From positions 1-64,000 of the forward strand of contig JBCFAY010000014.1 in the NCBI GenBank assembly GCA_038562375.1: a stretch of 64,000 nt of DNA, read 5' to 3'. The translations under genes were made by a program, and so were the position numbers. This document shows, in pieces, positions 35,772-44,182 of the stretch; position 1 is the stretch's first letter, and each line of letters opens with the position of its first letter. The notes under the pieces are model-generated. The model saw only the letters and a program-made list of their open reading frames with translations, did no database searches and was not told the DNA's origin. Source of the DNA: JBCFAY01 sp038562375 (GTDB lineage: Bacteria; Bacillota; Clostridia; Christensenellales; CAG-138).

Positions 35772-36203
35772 ATGAAAACCTATATGGCCAAAGGCGAAAC
35801 CCTCGAGAGGAAATGGTATGTCGTGGATGCAAGCGGTATGGTGCTCGGCCGTCTCGCGTCTCAGGTTGCCGCAATCCTTCGGGGCAAGCATAAACCTATT
35901 TTTACCCCGCATGTCGATACCGGGGATCATGTTATCATTCTCAATGCCGAAAAGATCGTTCTGACCGGCAGGAAGCTTGAACAGAAGAAATATATTCATC
36001 ACACGGGTTATCCCGGTGGTTTGAAGGTTACCGCCTATTCCGATCTCCTTAGGACGAAACCGGAGTTCGCGGTCTATGAAGCGATTCGCCGCATGATGCC
36101 CAAGGGCCCGCTCGGCCGCAAAATGCTCAAAAAAGTGCGCATTTACCGCGGCGAACAGCATGAAAATGCCGCGCAGCAGCCCGAAGCCCTCGTGCTTCGA
36201 TAA
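35772..36203 (+). CDS. rplM: 50S ribosomal protein L13
   Basis: L13 is an early-assembly protein of the large subunit. The 143-residue product reads MKTYMAKGETLERKWYVVDA at the start and has the conserved LGRLASQVA and GHTGYPGGLK-like segments. ATG 35772 has GGGAGG eight bases upstream; the frame is open five codons earlier. It is in an operon with rpsI. Confidence 0.97.
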   Translation: MKTYMAKGETLERKWYVVDASGMVLGRLASQVAAILRGKHKPIFTPHVDTGDHVIILNAEKIVLTGRKLEQKKYIHHTGYPGGLKVTAYSDLLRTKPEFAVYEAIRRMMPKGPLGRKMLKKVRIYRGEQHENAAQQPEALVLR

Positions 36204-36223
36204 TCGGGAAGGAGAAACAAACA

Positions 36224-36616
36224 ATGGCTACCGTTCAATATCTCGGAACCGGAAGGCGCAAGAAGTCCGTCGCCCGTGTTCGCCTGCTTCCCGGAAACGG
36301 CGCGATCCGCATCAACCGCCGCGACCTCGACGATTATTTCGGTCTGGAAACGCTCAAGATGATCGTCCGCGCGCCTATGACGCTCACCGATACGCTCAGC
36401 AAGTATGACGTGCTGGTAAATGTCTACGGCGGAGGGACGACCGGCCAGGCCGGCGCGATCCGCCACGGGATCGCCCGCGCGCTGCTGCACGCTGATCCCG
36501 CGCTCAGGCAGAGCCTGAAAAAGGCCGGGTTCTTGACCCGCGACCCGCGCATGAAGGAGCGCAAGAAGTACGGCCTGAAGGCCGCCCGCCGCGCGCCGCA
36601 GTTCTCCAAGAGATAA
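36224..36616 (+). CDS. rpsI: 30S ribosomal protein S9
   Basis: S9 contacts the P-site tRNA through its basic C-terminus. The 130-residue product begins MATVQYLGTGRRKKSVARVRL and ends KKYGLKAARRAPQFSKR, the family signature. It has a GGGAAGGAG ribosome site and is 20 bases after rplM. A strong terminator follows. Confidence 0.98.
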   Translation: MATVQYLGTGRRKKSVARVRLLPGNGAIRINRRDLDDYFGLETLKMIVRAPMTLTDTLSKYDVLVNVYGGGTTGQAGAIRHGIARALLHADPALRQSLKKAGFLTRDPRMKERKKYGLKAARRAPQFSKR

Positions 36617-36627
36617 TTTACAGCCCC

Positions 36628-36659
36628 AAAAGCCCGGTCGCATGCACCGGGCTTTTTTA
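36628..36659 (+). terminator. Terminator after rpsI
   Basis: An eleven-pair stem AAAAGCCCGGT/ACCGGGCTTTT (36628-36638 with 36646-36656) with a 7-base loop and a T-run. Confidence 0.9.
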
Positions 36660-37202
36660 TATCCCTTCCTCGCCTCTGCGGCGCCGACTGCAAACGCATC
36701 ATGAATCATCGTTATCTTATCTGCCGAAGGATATTAGAAGATATAATACCTTTACTGCCGACAATTGCTGTGATAAAATTACGATGGTCCAAGCTTGTAG
36801 TCTAACCTATAGTTTGTAACATTTTGTGGAAACCGGCGGATCTGCGCGCCGGTCAAAGTCGGCGGATCTGAACGCCGATATACCTTTGAATCAACCCCAA
36901 TATCCTTTAGGCGATCCCTGAGACTTGCTTCTTCAACCCTCGCGCGGGGAACGCTTCAACCCCCGAGAAATCCTTGCCGCGGCCCGATCGTCGGGAGGGG
37001 CACAACAAAATGGACGTCGGCACCTTCGCCGACGGGAGAGCTTCTTTCCGGGAATCCGATCGTTGTCTTTTTGAAGCTCAGATGCGCTTTGCGTGCGTTG
37101 TTGTTCATGACGGGCATTCGTTTTCTATCGGCCAAAGCCCGGCTGCCGGCGGCAATCGGGAGACCAAATCAATTATAACAAGCAAAGTGGGGGACAAGCA
37201 TC
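36660..37202 (+). other. Long non-coding leader upstream of the BMP transporter with tandem hairpins
   Basis: About 540 bases without a credible gene. A possible promoter is TTTACT (36750-36755), 17 bases, TAAAAT (36773-36778). Two successive hairpins have the same GATCTG loop start and the same CGGCG/CGCCG arms (36832-36853 and 36859-36878). Two more GC-rich hairpins follow, near 36980-36995 (CCCGA/TCGGG) and 37017-37034 (GTCGGC/GCCGAC). The 84-codon open frame at 36974 has no ribosome site or recognisable sequence. The layout suggests a regulatory leader for the transporter, but it matches no riboswitch consensus that I could recall. Confidence 0.5.
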
Positions 37203-38717
37203 ATGGAAAACGCGATTGTTCGCTTTGAGGGGGTCAGCAAATTCTTCCCCGGGATCGTCGCGAACAACAAGATCGATCTGTCGATCCGGGCGGGGGAAAC
37301 GCACAGCCTGCTCGGGGAGAACGGCGCGGGGAAATCCACGCTGATGAACATGCTTTACGGCCTGTATAGGCCTGACGAGGGATCGATATTCGTCAACGGC
37401 AATCGCGCGGCAATTGCGTCGCCCAACGATGCGATACACCTGGGCATCGGGATGATCCATCAGCATTTTATGCTCATCCCCAGCTTCACGGTTTGGGAAA
37501 ATGTAACGCTGGGCCAAAAGAGCGAGGCTTCGCCGCTGCTGCCGGTCGCGCAGCTCAAAAAGCGGGTGGCGAGCCTGGCGGACGAACTCAACATCAAGAT
37601 CGACGTCGACGACCGCGTTGAGGATCTGTGCGTGGGGATGCAGCAAAAGGTCGAGATCCTCAAAGCGATATACCGGGGATCGAAGGTGCTCATCCTCGAC
37701 GAGCCGACCTCCGTGCTCACTCCGGGCGAGAGCGAAGACCTTTTTGTAATGCTCAGGCGGCTGAAGGAACAGGGCAGCACGATCATATTCATCTCGCACA
37801 AGCTCAAAGAGGTGATGGCAATCAGCGACCGCGTATCCGTGCTGCGCGACGGCGAGCTCATAAAGACGCTCGATATTGCTGATTGTACCGGTGAAGGGCT
37901 GACAAAGCTCATGGTGGGCAGGGAAGTCAGCCTGCAGATCGACAAAGAGGCGGCCTCCGTCAAAGACGTGGCTCTCGAGCTCAAGGAAGTATCCCTGGAA
38001 GGCGCCTCGAGCGCGCACAGCCTTCACAACATCAATCTTTCCGTGCGCGGCGGAGAGATCCTCGGCATCGCGGGTGTGGACGGCAACGGCCAAAACGAGC
38101 TCGCGGGGATCATCGCAGGCACGCTAAAGCCGACGAGCGGGCGCATACTGTTCCAGAACAGGGACGTGACCCGATGGAATGTGCGCGAGCGCGCGATGAA
38201 GACGAGTTTTTCCTACGTGCCCGCGGATCGCCGCAACGAAGGCCTCGTGCTGGACTTTAAGCTCTATGAGAACGCGACGCTGACGCACTATTACAACTCC
38301 CCGTTCAGCTCGAAAAAAATACTTCGCCCGAAAGCGATGCGCAAGAACGCATCCGAACAGATCCGCTATTTCAACATCAAAGCGCCCAACTGCAACATCT
38401 TTGCGCGTACTCTCTCGGGCGGCAATCAGCAGAAAATCGTGCTTGCACGCGAAATACAGCGTTCCCCGGATATTCTCCTGGTCGTACAGCCGACTTGGGG
38501 GCTCGATATCGGAGCGTGTTCCTTCGTATATGAAAAACTTCTCGAGGAGCGCAGGCGCGGCGCTGCGATCCTATTGATTTCCACCGACCTCGAGGAGGTC
38601 AGAAGGCTTTCGGATCGGCTGATGGTGATCTACGAAGGCAGCATCGTCGGCGAGGTCGATCCGAGCGTTACGGAAGTTGAGCAAATCGGCCTGATGATGG
38701 CCGGTTCTCAAATATAA
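37203..38717 (+). CDS. ABC transporter ATP-binding protein, BMP/nucleoside type (two ATPase domains)
   Basis: A 504-residue fused double ATPase of the sugar/nucleoside importer class. Domain 1 has Walker A GENGAGKST near residue 39, signature region LCVGMQQKVEILKA and Walker B VLILDEPTS near residue 160. Domain 2 has a degenerate Walker A (GVDGNGQNEL), signature LSGGNQQK near residue 405 and the sequence VVQPTWGLD where Walker B lies, lacking the catalytic glutamate. Such asymmetry is normal for this family. It heads a four-gene operon with a BMP lipoprotein and two permeases. Nucleosides are the best guess for the substrate, as for NupOPQ/BmpA systems. Confidence 0.93.
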   Translation: MENAIVRFEGVSKFFPGIVANNKIDLSIRAGETHSLLGENGAGKSTLMNMLYGLYRPDEGSIFVNGNRAAIASPNDAIHLGIGMIHQHFMLIPSFTVWENVTLGQKSEASPLLPVAQLKKRVASLADELNIKIDVDDRVEDLCVGMQQKVEILKAIYRGSKVLILDEPTSVLTPGESEDLFVMLRRLKEQGSTIIFISHKLKEVMAISDRVSVLRDGELIKTLDIADCTGEGLTKLMVGREVSLQIDKEAASVKDVALELKEVSLEGASSAHSLHNINLSVRGGEILGIAGVDGNGQNELAGIIAGTLKPTSGRILFQNRDVTRWNVRERAMKTSFSYVPADRRNEGLVLDFKLYENATLTHYYNSPFSSKKILRPKAMRKNASEQIRYFNIKAPNCNIFARTLSGGNQQKIVLAREIQRSPDILLVVQPTWGLDIGACSFVYEKLLEERRRGAAILLISTDLEEVRRLSDRLMVIYEGSIVGEVDPSVTEVEQIGLMMAGSQI

Positions 38718-38735
38718 CAATAGGAGGATTTACCG

Positions 38736-39800
38736 ATGAAGAAATTTCGGACAATTGCATTGTTGCTTGGGATCATCATGATCCTTGGCGCAGCGGCGGC
38801 ATGTTCCGCACCCCCCGCGTCCACGGAGCCGACGGCGGCGCCCACGGCGGCGGCGACGGAAGCGGTTACCACCGAGCAGCCGACGCCCGAAGCGCCCAAA
38901 GTACGCGTCGCCGTGATCTTCGGCGGCCCGATTACGGACCTCGGCTGGAATCAGGATTCCTATGAAACGCTCATGAAGCTTCAGACGGAATACAACCTCG
39001 ATGTCAGCTTCCAGGAAAACGTGAGCGCGGGCGACGCGAAGGACGTTATCCGCAACTATGCGTCGGAAGGGTACAATCTCGTGGTTTCCAGCGAGCAGTA
39101 TCATACCGAGGCGATGGCGGAGGCCGCGAAGGAGTTTCCGGACGTTACCTTCGGACTTGTCAACGGCTACATGGGCGGCGACAACCTGATCTCCATCACC
39201 GGCACGAACTGGCAGGCGAGCTATCTCGCCGGCGTGCTCGCGGGATATGCGACCGAGAGCGGTAAGATCGGCATACTGACCGCGACCGAATCCCCGACCG
39301 CCAAGCGGATGGCGAACGCCTACGCCGAAGGCGCGAAGATCACCAACCCCGATGTTGAGATGATCCACGCTTTCGTCGGAAGCTTCAACGATGTGGTCAA
39401 GGGCAAGGAACTCGTCGCTTCGATGATCGAGCAGGGAGTCGACGTGCTGTACTCGCAGTCCGGCGCGGTCAACGCGGGCGCGGTTGAAGCCTGCAAGGAA
39501 GCCGGGATCAAAGCAATCGGCGCTATCGTGGACATGAGCTCGCTCGCGCCCGACACGGTTCTTGCGAGCGCGATGCTGCCCCCGGGCAACATCCTGCGCA
39601 TGATCGTCGAGGGCTATCTCGACGGCTCGATGAAGGGTTCTCCCAATGTATTGGTATACGGCCTGAAGGAAGGCGTCGAAGAGCTCCGCTTCAACGAGCA
39701 GCTCAAGAGCACCATCCCGCAGGATGTGCTCACCGCGATCGACAAGGCGCGCCAGGATGTCATCGACGGCGTGGTCGTGATACCGGAAGTCAAAGAATAA
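38736..39800 (+). CDS. BMP family substrate-binding lipoprotein
   Basis: A 354-residue exported binding protein of the BMP/PnrA family (purine nucleosides in characterised members). Residues 1-23 form a lipoprotein signal peptide ending AAAC (modified Cys 23). A Pro/Thr/Ala linker follows to about residue 50, then the family start VAVIFGGPITDLGWNQ and SEQYHTEAMAEAAKEFPD. A GC-rich hairpin after the gene probably stabilises its mRNA relative to the permeases. Confidence 0.94.
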   Translation: MKKFRTIALLLGIIMILGAAAACSAPPASTEPTAAPTAAATEAVTTEQPTPEAPKVRVAVIFGGPITDLGWNQDSYETLMKLQTEYNLDVSFQENVSAGDAKDVIRNYASEGYNLVVSSEQYHTEAMAEAAKEFPDVTFGLVNGYMGGDNLISITGTNWQASYLAGVLAGYATESGKIGILTATESPTAKRMANAYAEGAKITNPDVEMIHAFVGSFNDVVKGKELVASMIEQGVDVLYSQSGAVNAGAVEACKEAGIKAIGAIVDMSSLAPDTVLASAMLPPGNILRMIVEGYLDGSMKGSPNVLVYGLKEGVEELRFNEQLKSTIPQDVLTAIDKARQDVIDGVVVIPEVKE

Positions 39801-39818
39801 GCTGTGTGAACGCGATGT

Positions 39819-39847
39819 GCCGGGCGGGAAGGTTCGTCCCGCCCGGC
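39819..39847 (+). other. Intercistronic hairpin after the binding-protein gene
   Basis: An eleven-pair GC-rich stem (39819-39829 with 39837-39847) without a T-run. It is typical of processing or stabilising hairpins that raise binding-protein mRNA over permease mRNA. Confidence 0.65.
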
Positions 39848-39866
39848 CGTTGAAGGAGGCGACGCC

Positions 39867-40937
39867 ATGCACAAGAGTCTTCAGGCCATTCGGAAGATGC
39901 CGACCTTCCTGGTATCGACGATCGTATCCCTGCTCGCCATCGTTTTCGCTCTGCTCGTGGGCGCGGTGCTGATCGCGCTGACCGGCGTGGACCCGTGGCT
40001 TGCGTATTGGCATTTTTTCTACGGTATTTTTGGAACGCTCTACGGGATGGGTGAAACCCTGTCCAAGTTCGTGCCGATGCTCTTTTGCGCGCTGGGCTTT
40101 TCGCTCGCGCAGAAGTCGGGCTTCTTCAACATGGGCGGCGAGGGTCAGCTCTATTGCGGCGCGATCTGCGCGGTCCTCGTCGGCGCTTACCTGCCGGGGA
40201 TCACGCCGGCGGTGCATATTGCGCTTGCGATTTTGGCAGGCTTTTTGGGCGGCGCGCTCTGCTGCGCGATCGCCGGAGCCATGAAAATATTCTTCCGCTC
40301 GAGCGAGCTGCTCAACACCATGATGCTCAACTATATCGTGACGCTCCTGGTAGCGGTCCTCGTCAGCGGCGCGCTCAAGGATCCCGCCGGGATGATGAAC
40401 CAGACCAAGGCGACGCTCGAGAGCGCCAAGCTGCCCATCATCTTTCCGGGTACACGGCTTCATGCCGGATTTATCATTGTAATCGTCATTACGGTCGCGG
40501 TATGGTTTTTCTTCCAGCGCACGACGCCCGGCTTTGAAATGCGCCTTTCAGGGATCAACCCCAAGGCGGCGAACTACGCGGGCGTAAACGCGCGCAAAAC
40601 GCTGATGCTCGCGATCGTGATTTCGGGAGGACTCGCCGGAATGGGCGGGGCGATAGAGCTTATAGGCAATCAATACCGCCTGCTCGAGGGCTTCTCGAGC
40701 GGCTACGGCTTCGACGCGATCGGCATCGCCGTTATGGGACAGTATCATCCTGTGGGAATCGCGCTCTCGGCGTTCCTGTTCGCGGCGATGCGCGTGGGCG
40801 CGGGCGCGATGCAGCGCGGCGTCGGGGTACCGCTTCCTCTCGTTTCGATCCTGCAGGGCATCATCATCGTCTCCGTCATCGTGAGCGCCTATTACGTGCG
40901 CAAGGTGTCCGAGACCGTCGTCGGAGGGAGGGCGTGA
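39867..40937 (+). CDS. ABC transporter permease (BMP/nucleoside type), first subunit
   Basis: A 356-residue polytopic protein of the BPD_transp_2 family with about ten hydrophobic segments. Landmarks are PMLFCALGFSLAQKSGFFNMGGEGQ near residue 70 and GINPKAANYAGVN near residue 230 (the coupling region). The start follows GAAGGAGG. The next permease begins one base after the stop. Confidence 0.93.
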   Translation: MHKSLQAIRKMPTFLVSTIVSLLAIVFALLVGAVLIALTGVDPWLAYWHFFYGIFGTLYGMGETLSKFVPMLFCALGFSLAQKSGFFNMGGEGQLYCGAICAVLVGAYLPGITPAVHIALAILAGFLGGALCCAIAGAMKIFFRSSELLNTMMLNYIVTLLVAVLVSGALKDPAGMMNQTKATLESAKLPIIFPGTRLHAGFIIVIVITVAVWFFFQRTTPGFEMRLSGINPKAANYAGVNARKTLMLAIVISGGLAGMGGAIELIGNQYRLLEGFSSGYGFDAIGIAVMGQYHPVGIALSAFLFAAMRVGAGAMQRGVGVPLPLVSILQGIIIVSVIVSAYYVRKVSETVVGGRA

Positions 40938-40938
40938 T

Positions 40939-41859
40939 ATGATCGACATCATTGCAAGTACCCTGAGCATGGCGGTGCGCGTTTCAACGCCGTTTCTCTA
41001 TGCAGCGCTCGGCGGACTGATCGCCCAAAGAAGCGGCATCTATAACTTCGCGCTGGAAGGGTTGATGCTCGGCGGGGCGTTCGCAGGCTATTATTTCAGC
41101 TTGATCTCCGGCAGCGCGCTGGTGGGCTTCCTCGGCGTCATCATTGCGGGGGCGCTCTTCGGCTGGCTTTTGGGATATATCGTGATCCGCTTCGGCGTGA
41201 GCCAGCTGGTCGTGTGCCTGGGCGTGAACACGTTCTTCCTCGGGCTGACCGGATTCTTTTACCGGGTCATGGACCGATTGGGCACGAGCGCGGCGCTCAC
41301 GAATATGATAGGCGATATCAACATTCCGTTTTTAGGCGATATCCCGATCGTCGGGAACATGCTGTTTCGCCAGAACATCCTCGTATACCTCGCAATCGCC
41401 CTGTTTGTGTTCTATGCGTGGTTCATGCGGCGTACCGAGTACGGCATGGCGCTGCGCGCGATTGGCGAAAACCCGGCTGTGGCGCAGACCGCGGGAATAC
41501 CGGTGTTCCGGTACCGCTACGGCGCGATGATGGTTTCGGGGTCCTTAGCGATGCTCGGCGGCGCTTACCTGACGCTCAGCCAGATCTCCCGGTTTGCGGA
41601 GAATATGATCGAGGGACGCGGGTGGATCGCGATCGCCGCGATCATACTCGGGCGCTGGTCGCCGCTGGGGACATTCGGCGCGAGCCTCCTCTTCGGCGCG
41701 GCGATGGCGCTCTCCAACCAGATGCAAATACTCAACGTGGGCCTGCCGTATCAGGTCACGATGATGGTCCCCTACATCCTATCAATGATCGCGCTCGTGG
41801 GCGCGGGCGGCAGGGCCCACGGCCCCGCGGCGCTCGGCAAACCCTACATGAAGAACTAG
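40939..41859 (+). CDS. ABC transporter permease (BMP/nucleoside type), second subunit
   Basis: A 306-residue membrane protein paralogous to the previous permease and shorter, as in NupPQ-like pairs. It has AQRSGIYNFALEGLMLGGA near residue 29, the coupling segment MALRAIGENPAVAQTAGI near residue 170 and RGWIAIAAIILGRWSPLG near residue 230. It is last in the operon; no terminator hairpin other than the structured repeat follows, so that repeat's first stem may act as one. Confidence 0.93.
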   Translation: MIDIIASTLSMAVRVSTPFLYAALGGLIAQRSGIYNFALEGLMLGGAFAGYYFSLISGSALVGFLGVIIAGALFGWLLGYIVIRFGVSQLVVCLGVNTFFLGLTGFFYRVMDRLGTSAALTNMIGDINIPFLGDIPIVGNMLFRQNILVYLAIALFVFYAWFMRRTEYGMALRAIGENPAVAQTAGIPVFRYRYGAMMVSGSLAMLGGAYLTLSQISRFAENMIEGRGWIAIAAIILGRWSPLGTFGASLLFGAAMALSNQMQILNVGLPYQVTMMVPYILSMIALVGAGGRAHGPAALGKPYMKN

Positions 41860-41864
41860 GCGTG

Positions 41865-42010
41865 TCGCAAAAGTGGAGAAGTCCACTTTTGCGATCTTCA
41901 CCGTGCTTTTAGTCCCTCGGTTCTTTGAACTGTCGGGACCAAAAGCACTCCAAGGTGTCATTTTGCACCGCGCATGTCGCTGCAAAATGACGGATTTAAA
42001 GCCTTTAATC
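41865..42010. repeat. Dispersed three-stem structured repeat, copy B (short form)
   Basis: Same architecture as 10731-10949. Stem 1 is the identical 13-bp hairpin (41865-41877 with 41882-41894) with a different tetraloop (GAAG). Stem 2 pairs 41903-41916 with 41935-41948 and has GTCCC/GGGAC where copy A has GCCCC/GGGGC, a compensatory change. Stem 3 is the identical 11-bp stem (41957-41967 with 41981-41991), but its loop is 13 bases instead of 76. The tail ggatttaaagcctttaatc matches copy A with few changes. It lies between the transporter operon and the aminopeptidase gene. The rest of the gap up to 42193 holds only the aminopeptidase promoter. Confidence 0.85.
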
Positions 42011-42156
42011 CCTAATCATAAACTTGGCTACAAAAATACGAATTGATAATGCTTTGCATCGCCGGGAATTCTTCCGGCGGTGTTTTTCGCTTCAGGCCGC
42101 CCGGGCGTTTTAACGTTTCCGCGACGTTTCGCGTTATAGCTCGAGCCGATGGGATA

Positions 42157-42165
42157 TGCTATAAT
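42157..42165 (+). promoter_or_regulatory. Extended -10 promoter for the aminopeptidase operon
   Basis: TGC-TATAAT (TATAAT at 42160-42165). It lies inside the longest reading frame of the aminopeptidase, which argues for the downstream ATG as the true start. Confidence 0.6.
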
Positions 42166-42193
42166 TACCAACGACGGGAAGGTGGATGCGACC

Positions 42194-43315
42194 ATGAGGG
42201 ACGAAAGGCTGTTTGACCTCGCGAGGATGCTGTTGACCTATTCTTTGGAACTCAAGCGGGGCGAGCTGTTTCAGATCAACTCCGGCATCGGGGCGAAGCC
42301 TTTGATCAAGGCCTTGATGATCGAAGCGAACAAGGTCGGCGCGGTGCCGCTTTTAAAGCTGGAGGACGACGAATTGTCCCGGCTCTCCTTTGAATTCATC
42401 GATCCGGAGCATCCGGAGTTTGCCAAGGAGGTCTTGGCGAAATACGTGCAGTGGGAGATGGCCTATTGGGAGCATGTGGCGGCGCATGTGGACATCGGCG
42501 TCGACGAAAACGATATGGAGCTCGCGGGCGTCGATCCGCGCAAGATCCAGCTAAGGCGCACGGCGACAAAATCCGTCAAAGATTTGACCATCGACCAGCG
42601 CAAATGGGTTTATTTATGCTGGCCGACGATGGCGCAGGCGCAAAAGGCGGGCATGTGCTACGACGATTACTACGAGTTCTTCATCGACGTATGCCTCGTG
42701 GACTATCAAAAGATGGCCAAGGATCTCGAACCGCTCCGGGAACTGATGGCAAAGACCGACCGGGTGCGTATCACCGGGCCGGATACCGACCTTGAATTCT
42801 CGATCAAGGGCATACCGGTAAGGCCCTGCGCGGGCAAAGCGAATATCCCGGACGGCGAAATCTACACGGCCCCGGTTCGGGACAGCATCAACGGCACGAT
42901 CCGCTACAACACGGCGACGAATTACCTCGGGCATGAATACCGCAATGTTCGATTTGAATTCCGGGACGGATGCATCATCGAGGCGACGGCGGACAACGAC
43001 GCGGACGCGCTCAGTCGCCTTTTGGATACCGACGAGGGCGCTCGCTATATCGGCGAGTTCGCGCTTGGCGTCAACAACAGGATCACCAAGGCGCTCGGCA
43101 ACACGCTCTATGATGAGAAGATCGGCGGTTCCTTCCATCTCACGCCGGGCAACGCCTATCAGGATGCGTTCAACGGCAATAAGTCCGCGATCCATTGGGA
43201 TATCGTCTGCATTCAAACCAAAGAATACGGCGGAGGCACGATCTACTTCGACGGCGAGCCGATCCGGGAGGACGGCATCTTCCTTCCGGCCGCGCTCCAA
43301 GGATTAAATCCATAA
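42194..43315 (+). CDS. M29 family aminopeptidase (AmpS/PepS-like)
   Basis: M29 aminopeptidases are cytosolic two-metal exopeptidases. The 373-residue product starts MRDERLFDLARMLLTYSLEL, as in AmpS/PepS proteins, and has the metal-binding region near residues 235-345 (NIPDGEIYTAP, YNTATNYLGHEYRNVRFEF, EFALGVNN, GGSFHLTPGNAY, HWD). ATG 42194 was chosen over ATG 42149 because GGAAGGTGG precedes it and the promoter -10 lies between the two. The YitT-family gene starts immediately after the stop. Confidence 0.92.
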   Translation: MRDERLFDLARMLLTYSLELKRGELFQINSGIGAKPLIKALMIEANKVGAVPLLKLEDDELSRLSFEFIDPEHPEFAKEVLAKYVQWEMAYWEHVAAHVDIGVDENDMELAGVDPRKIQLRRTATKSVKDLTIDQRKWVYLCWPTMAQAQKAGMCYDDYYEFFIDVCLVDYQKMAKDLEPLRELMAKTDRVRITGPDTDLEFSIKGIPVRPCAGKANIPDGEIYTAPVRDSINGTIRYNTATNYLGHEYRNVRFEFRDGCIIEATADNDADALSRLLDTDEGARYIGEFALGVNNRITKALGNTLYDEKIGGSFHLTPGNAYQDAFNGNKSAIHWDIVCIQTKEYGGGTIYFDGEPIREDGIFLPAALQGLNP

Positions 43316-44182
43316 ATGGCCGGGAATAAGGTGCGGCTTAGGGAACGCGTTGCCGATATCGCCGCCCTCGTCGGAGGGACCGCGATGATCGCGGCGGGAT
43401 TGGCCGTTTTTACGATCCCGAACAACATCGCGCCGGGCGGAGTATCGGGCCTTGCGACGGCGATTGCGTATGCGACCGGCTGGCCGGTCGGCATGCTGAC
43501 GCTGGTGCTGAACATCCCGCTCTGGATTGCAGCGTGGCGGATGTTCGGCGTCAAACCGCTCGTCCGCACGATGATCGCGACGGCGCTGCTTTCCCTGTTG
43601 ATCGATGGCTTCACACCTGTTATATTTACCTATAGCAATAACGTATTGCTTGCCTCCGTCATGGGCGGGGCGTGCATGGGCCTGGGGATGGGCGTGCTGT
43701 TCCTGCGCGGGTTCAACACAGGCGGGACGGATCTTCTGATGCTGCTGCTGCGCAAGCGCTTCGCGCATATCCCGATGGGCAAGCTGCTGATGATGCTCGA
43801 TGCCTGCGTCGTATTGATCGCGGTGCTCATCTTCCGCGATATCGAAATCGCGCTCTATTCGGGCGTGGCGATCTTCTGCGCCGGCAAGGTCGTGGATGCT
43901 CTGATGCAGGGCGTGGATTTTGCGAAGGTGCTGCTCGTCATCACGGATGACGGCGAAGCCGTGGCGCAGTATCTGATGCGCGCGACCGGCAGAGGTGTTA
44001 CCGTTCTGCCCGCGCGCGGCGCCTATACCGGCGAACAAAAGAGCATGCTGATGACGGCCGTGCGCCGCGGCGAGGTGACTCAAACGCTCAAGGCGATCAA
44101 GCAGGCGGATCCGCGCGCGTTCGTGATACTCCACAACGCGACGGAGGTCCACGGCGAAGGCTTTAAGGAGAACACGCTATGA
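43316..44182 (+). CDS. YitT family membrane protein (DUF161/DUF2179)
   Basis: A 288-residue protein with five or so N-terminal helices (residues about 15-190; signature NIAPGGVSGLATAIAY and FNTGGTDLLMLLL) and a soluble C-terminal DUF2179 domain (ITDDGEAVAQYLMRATGRGVT to the end). The function of YitT proteins is not established. It abuts the aminopeptidase stop and overlaps the next gene by 4 bases. Confidence 0.92.
   Translation: MAGNKVRLRERVADIAALVGGTAMIAAGLAVFTIPNNIAPGGVSGLATAIAYATGWPVGMLTLVLNIPLWIAAWRMFGVKPLVRTMIATALLSLLIDGFTPVIFTYSNNVLLASVMGGACMGLGMGVLFLRGFNTGGTDLLMLLLRKRFAHIPMGKLLMMLDACVVLIAVLIFRDIEIALYSGVAIFCAGKVVDALMQGVDFAKVLLVITDDGEAVAQYLMRATGRGVTVLPARGAYTGEQKSMLMTAVRRGEVTQTLKAIKQADPRAFVILHNATEVHGEGFKENTL

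Noticed and set aside
36778..36830. Purine riboswitch before the BMP transporter
   Set aside because: The conserved junction and loop sequences of purine riboswitches could not be found.
36974..37228. 84-codon open frame before the BMP ATPase
   Set aside because: No ribosome site, no recognisable sequence, and it runs into the true gene in another frame.
38730..40463. 577-codon open frame on the minus strand
   Set aside because: Antisense to the BMP lipoprotein and permease genes; His/Arg/Asp-rich shadow.
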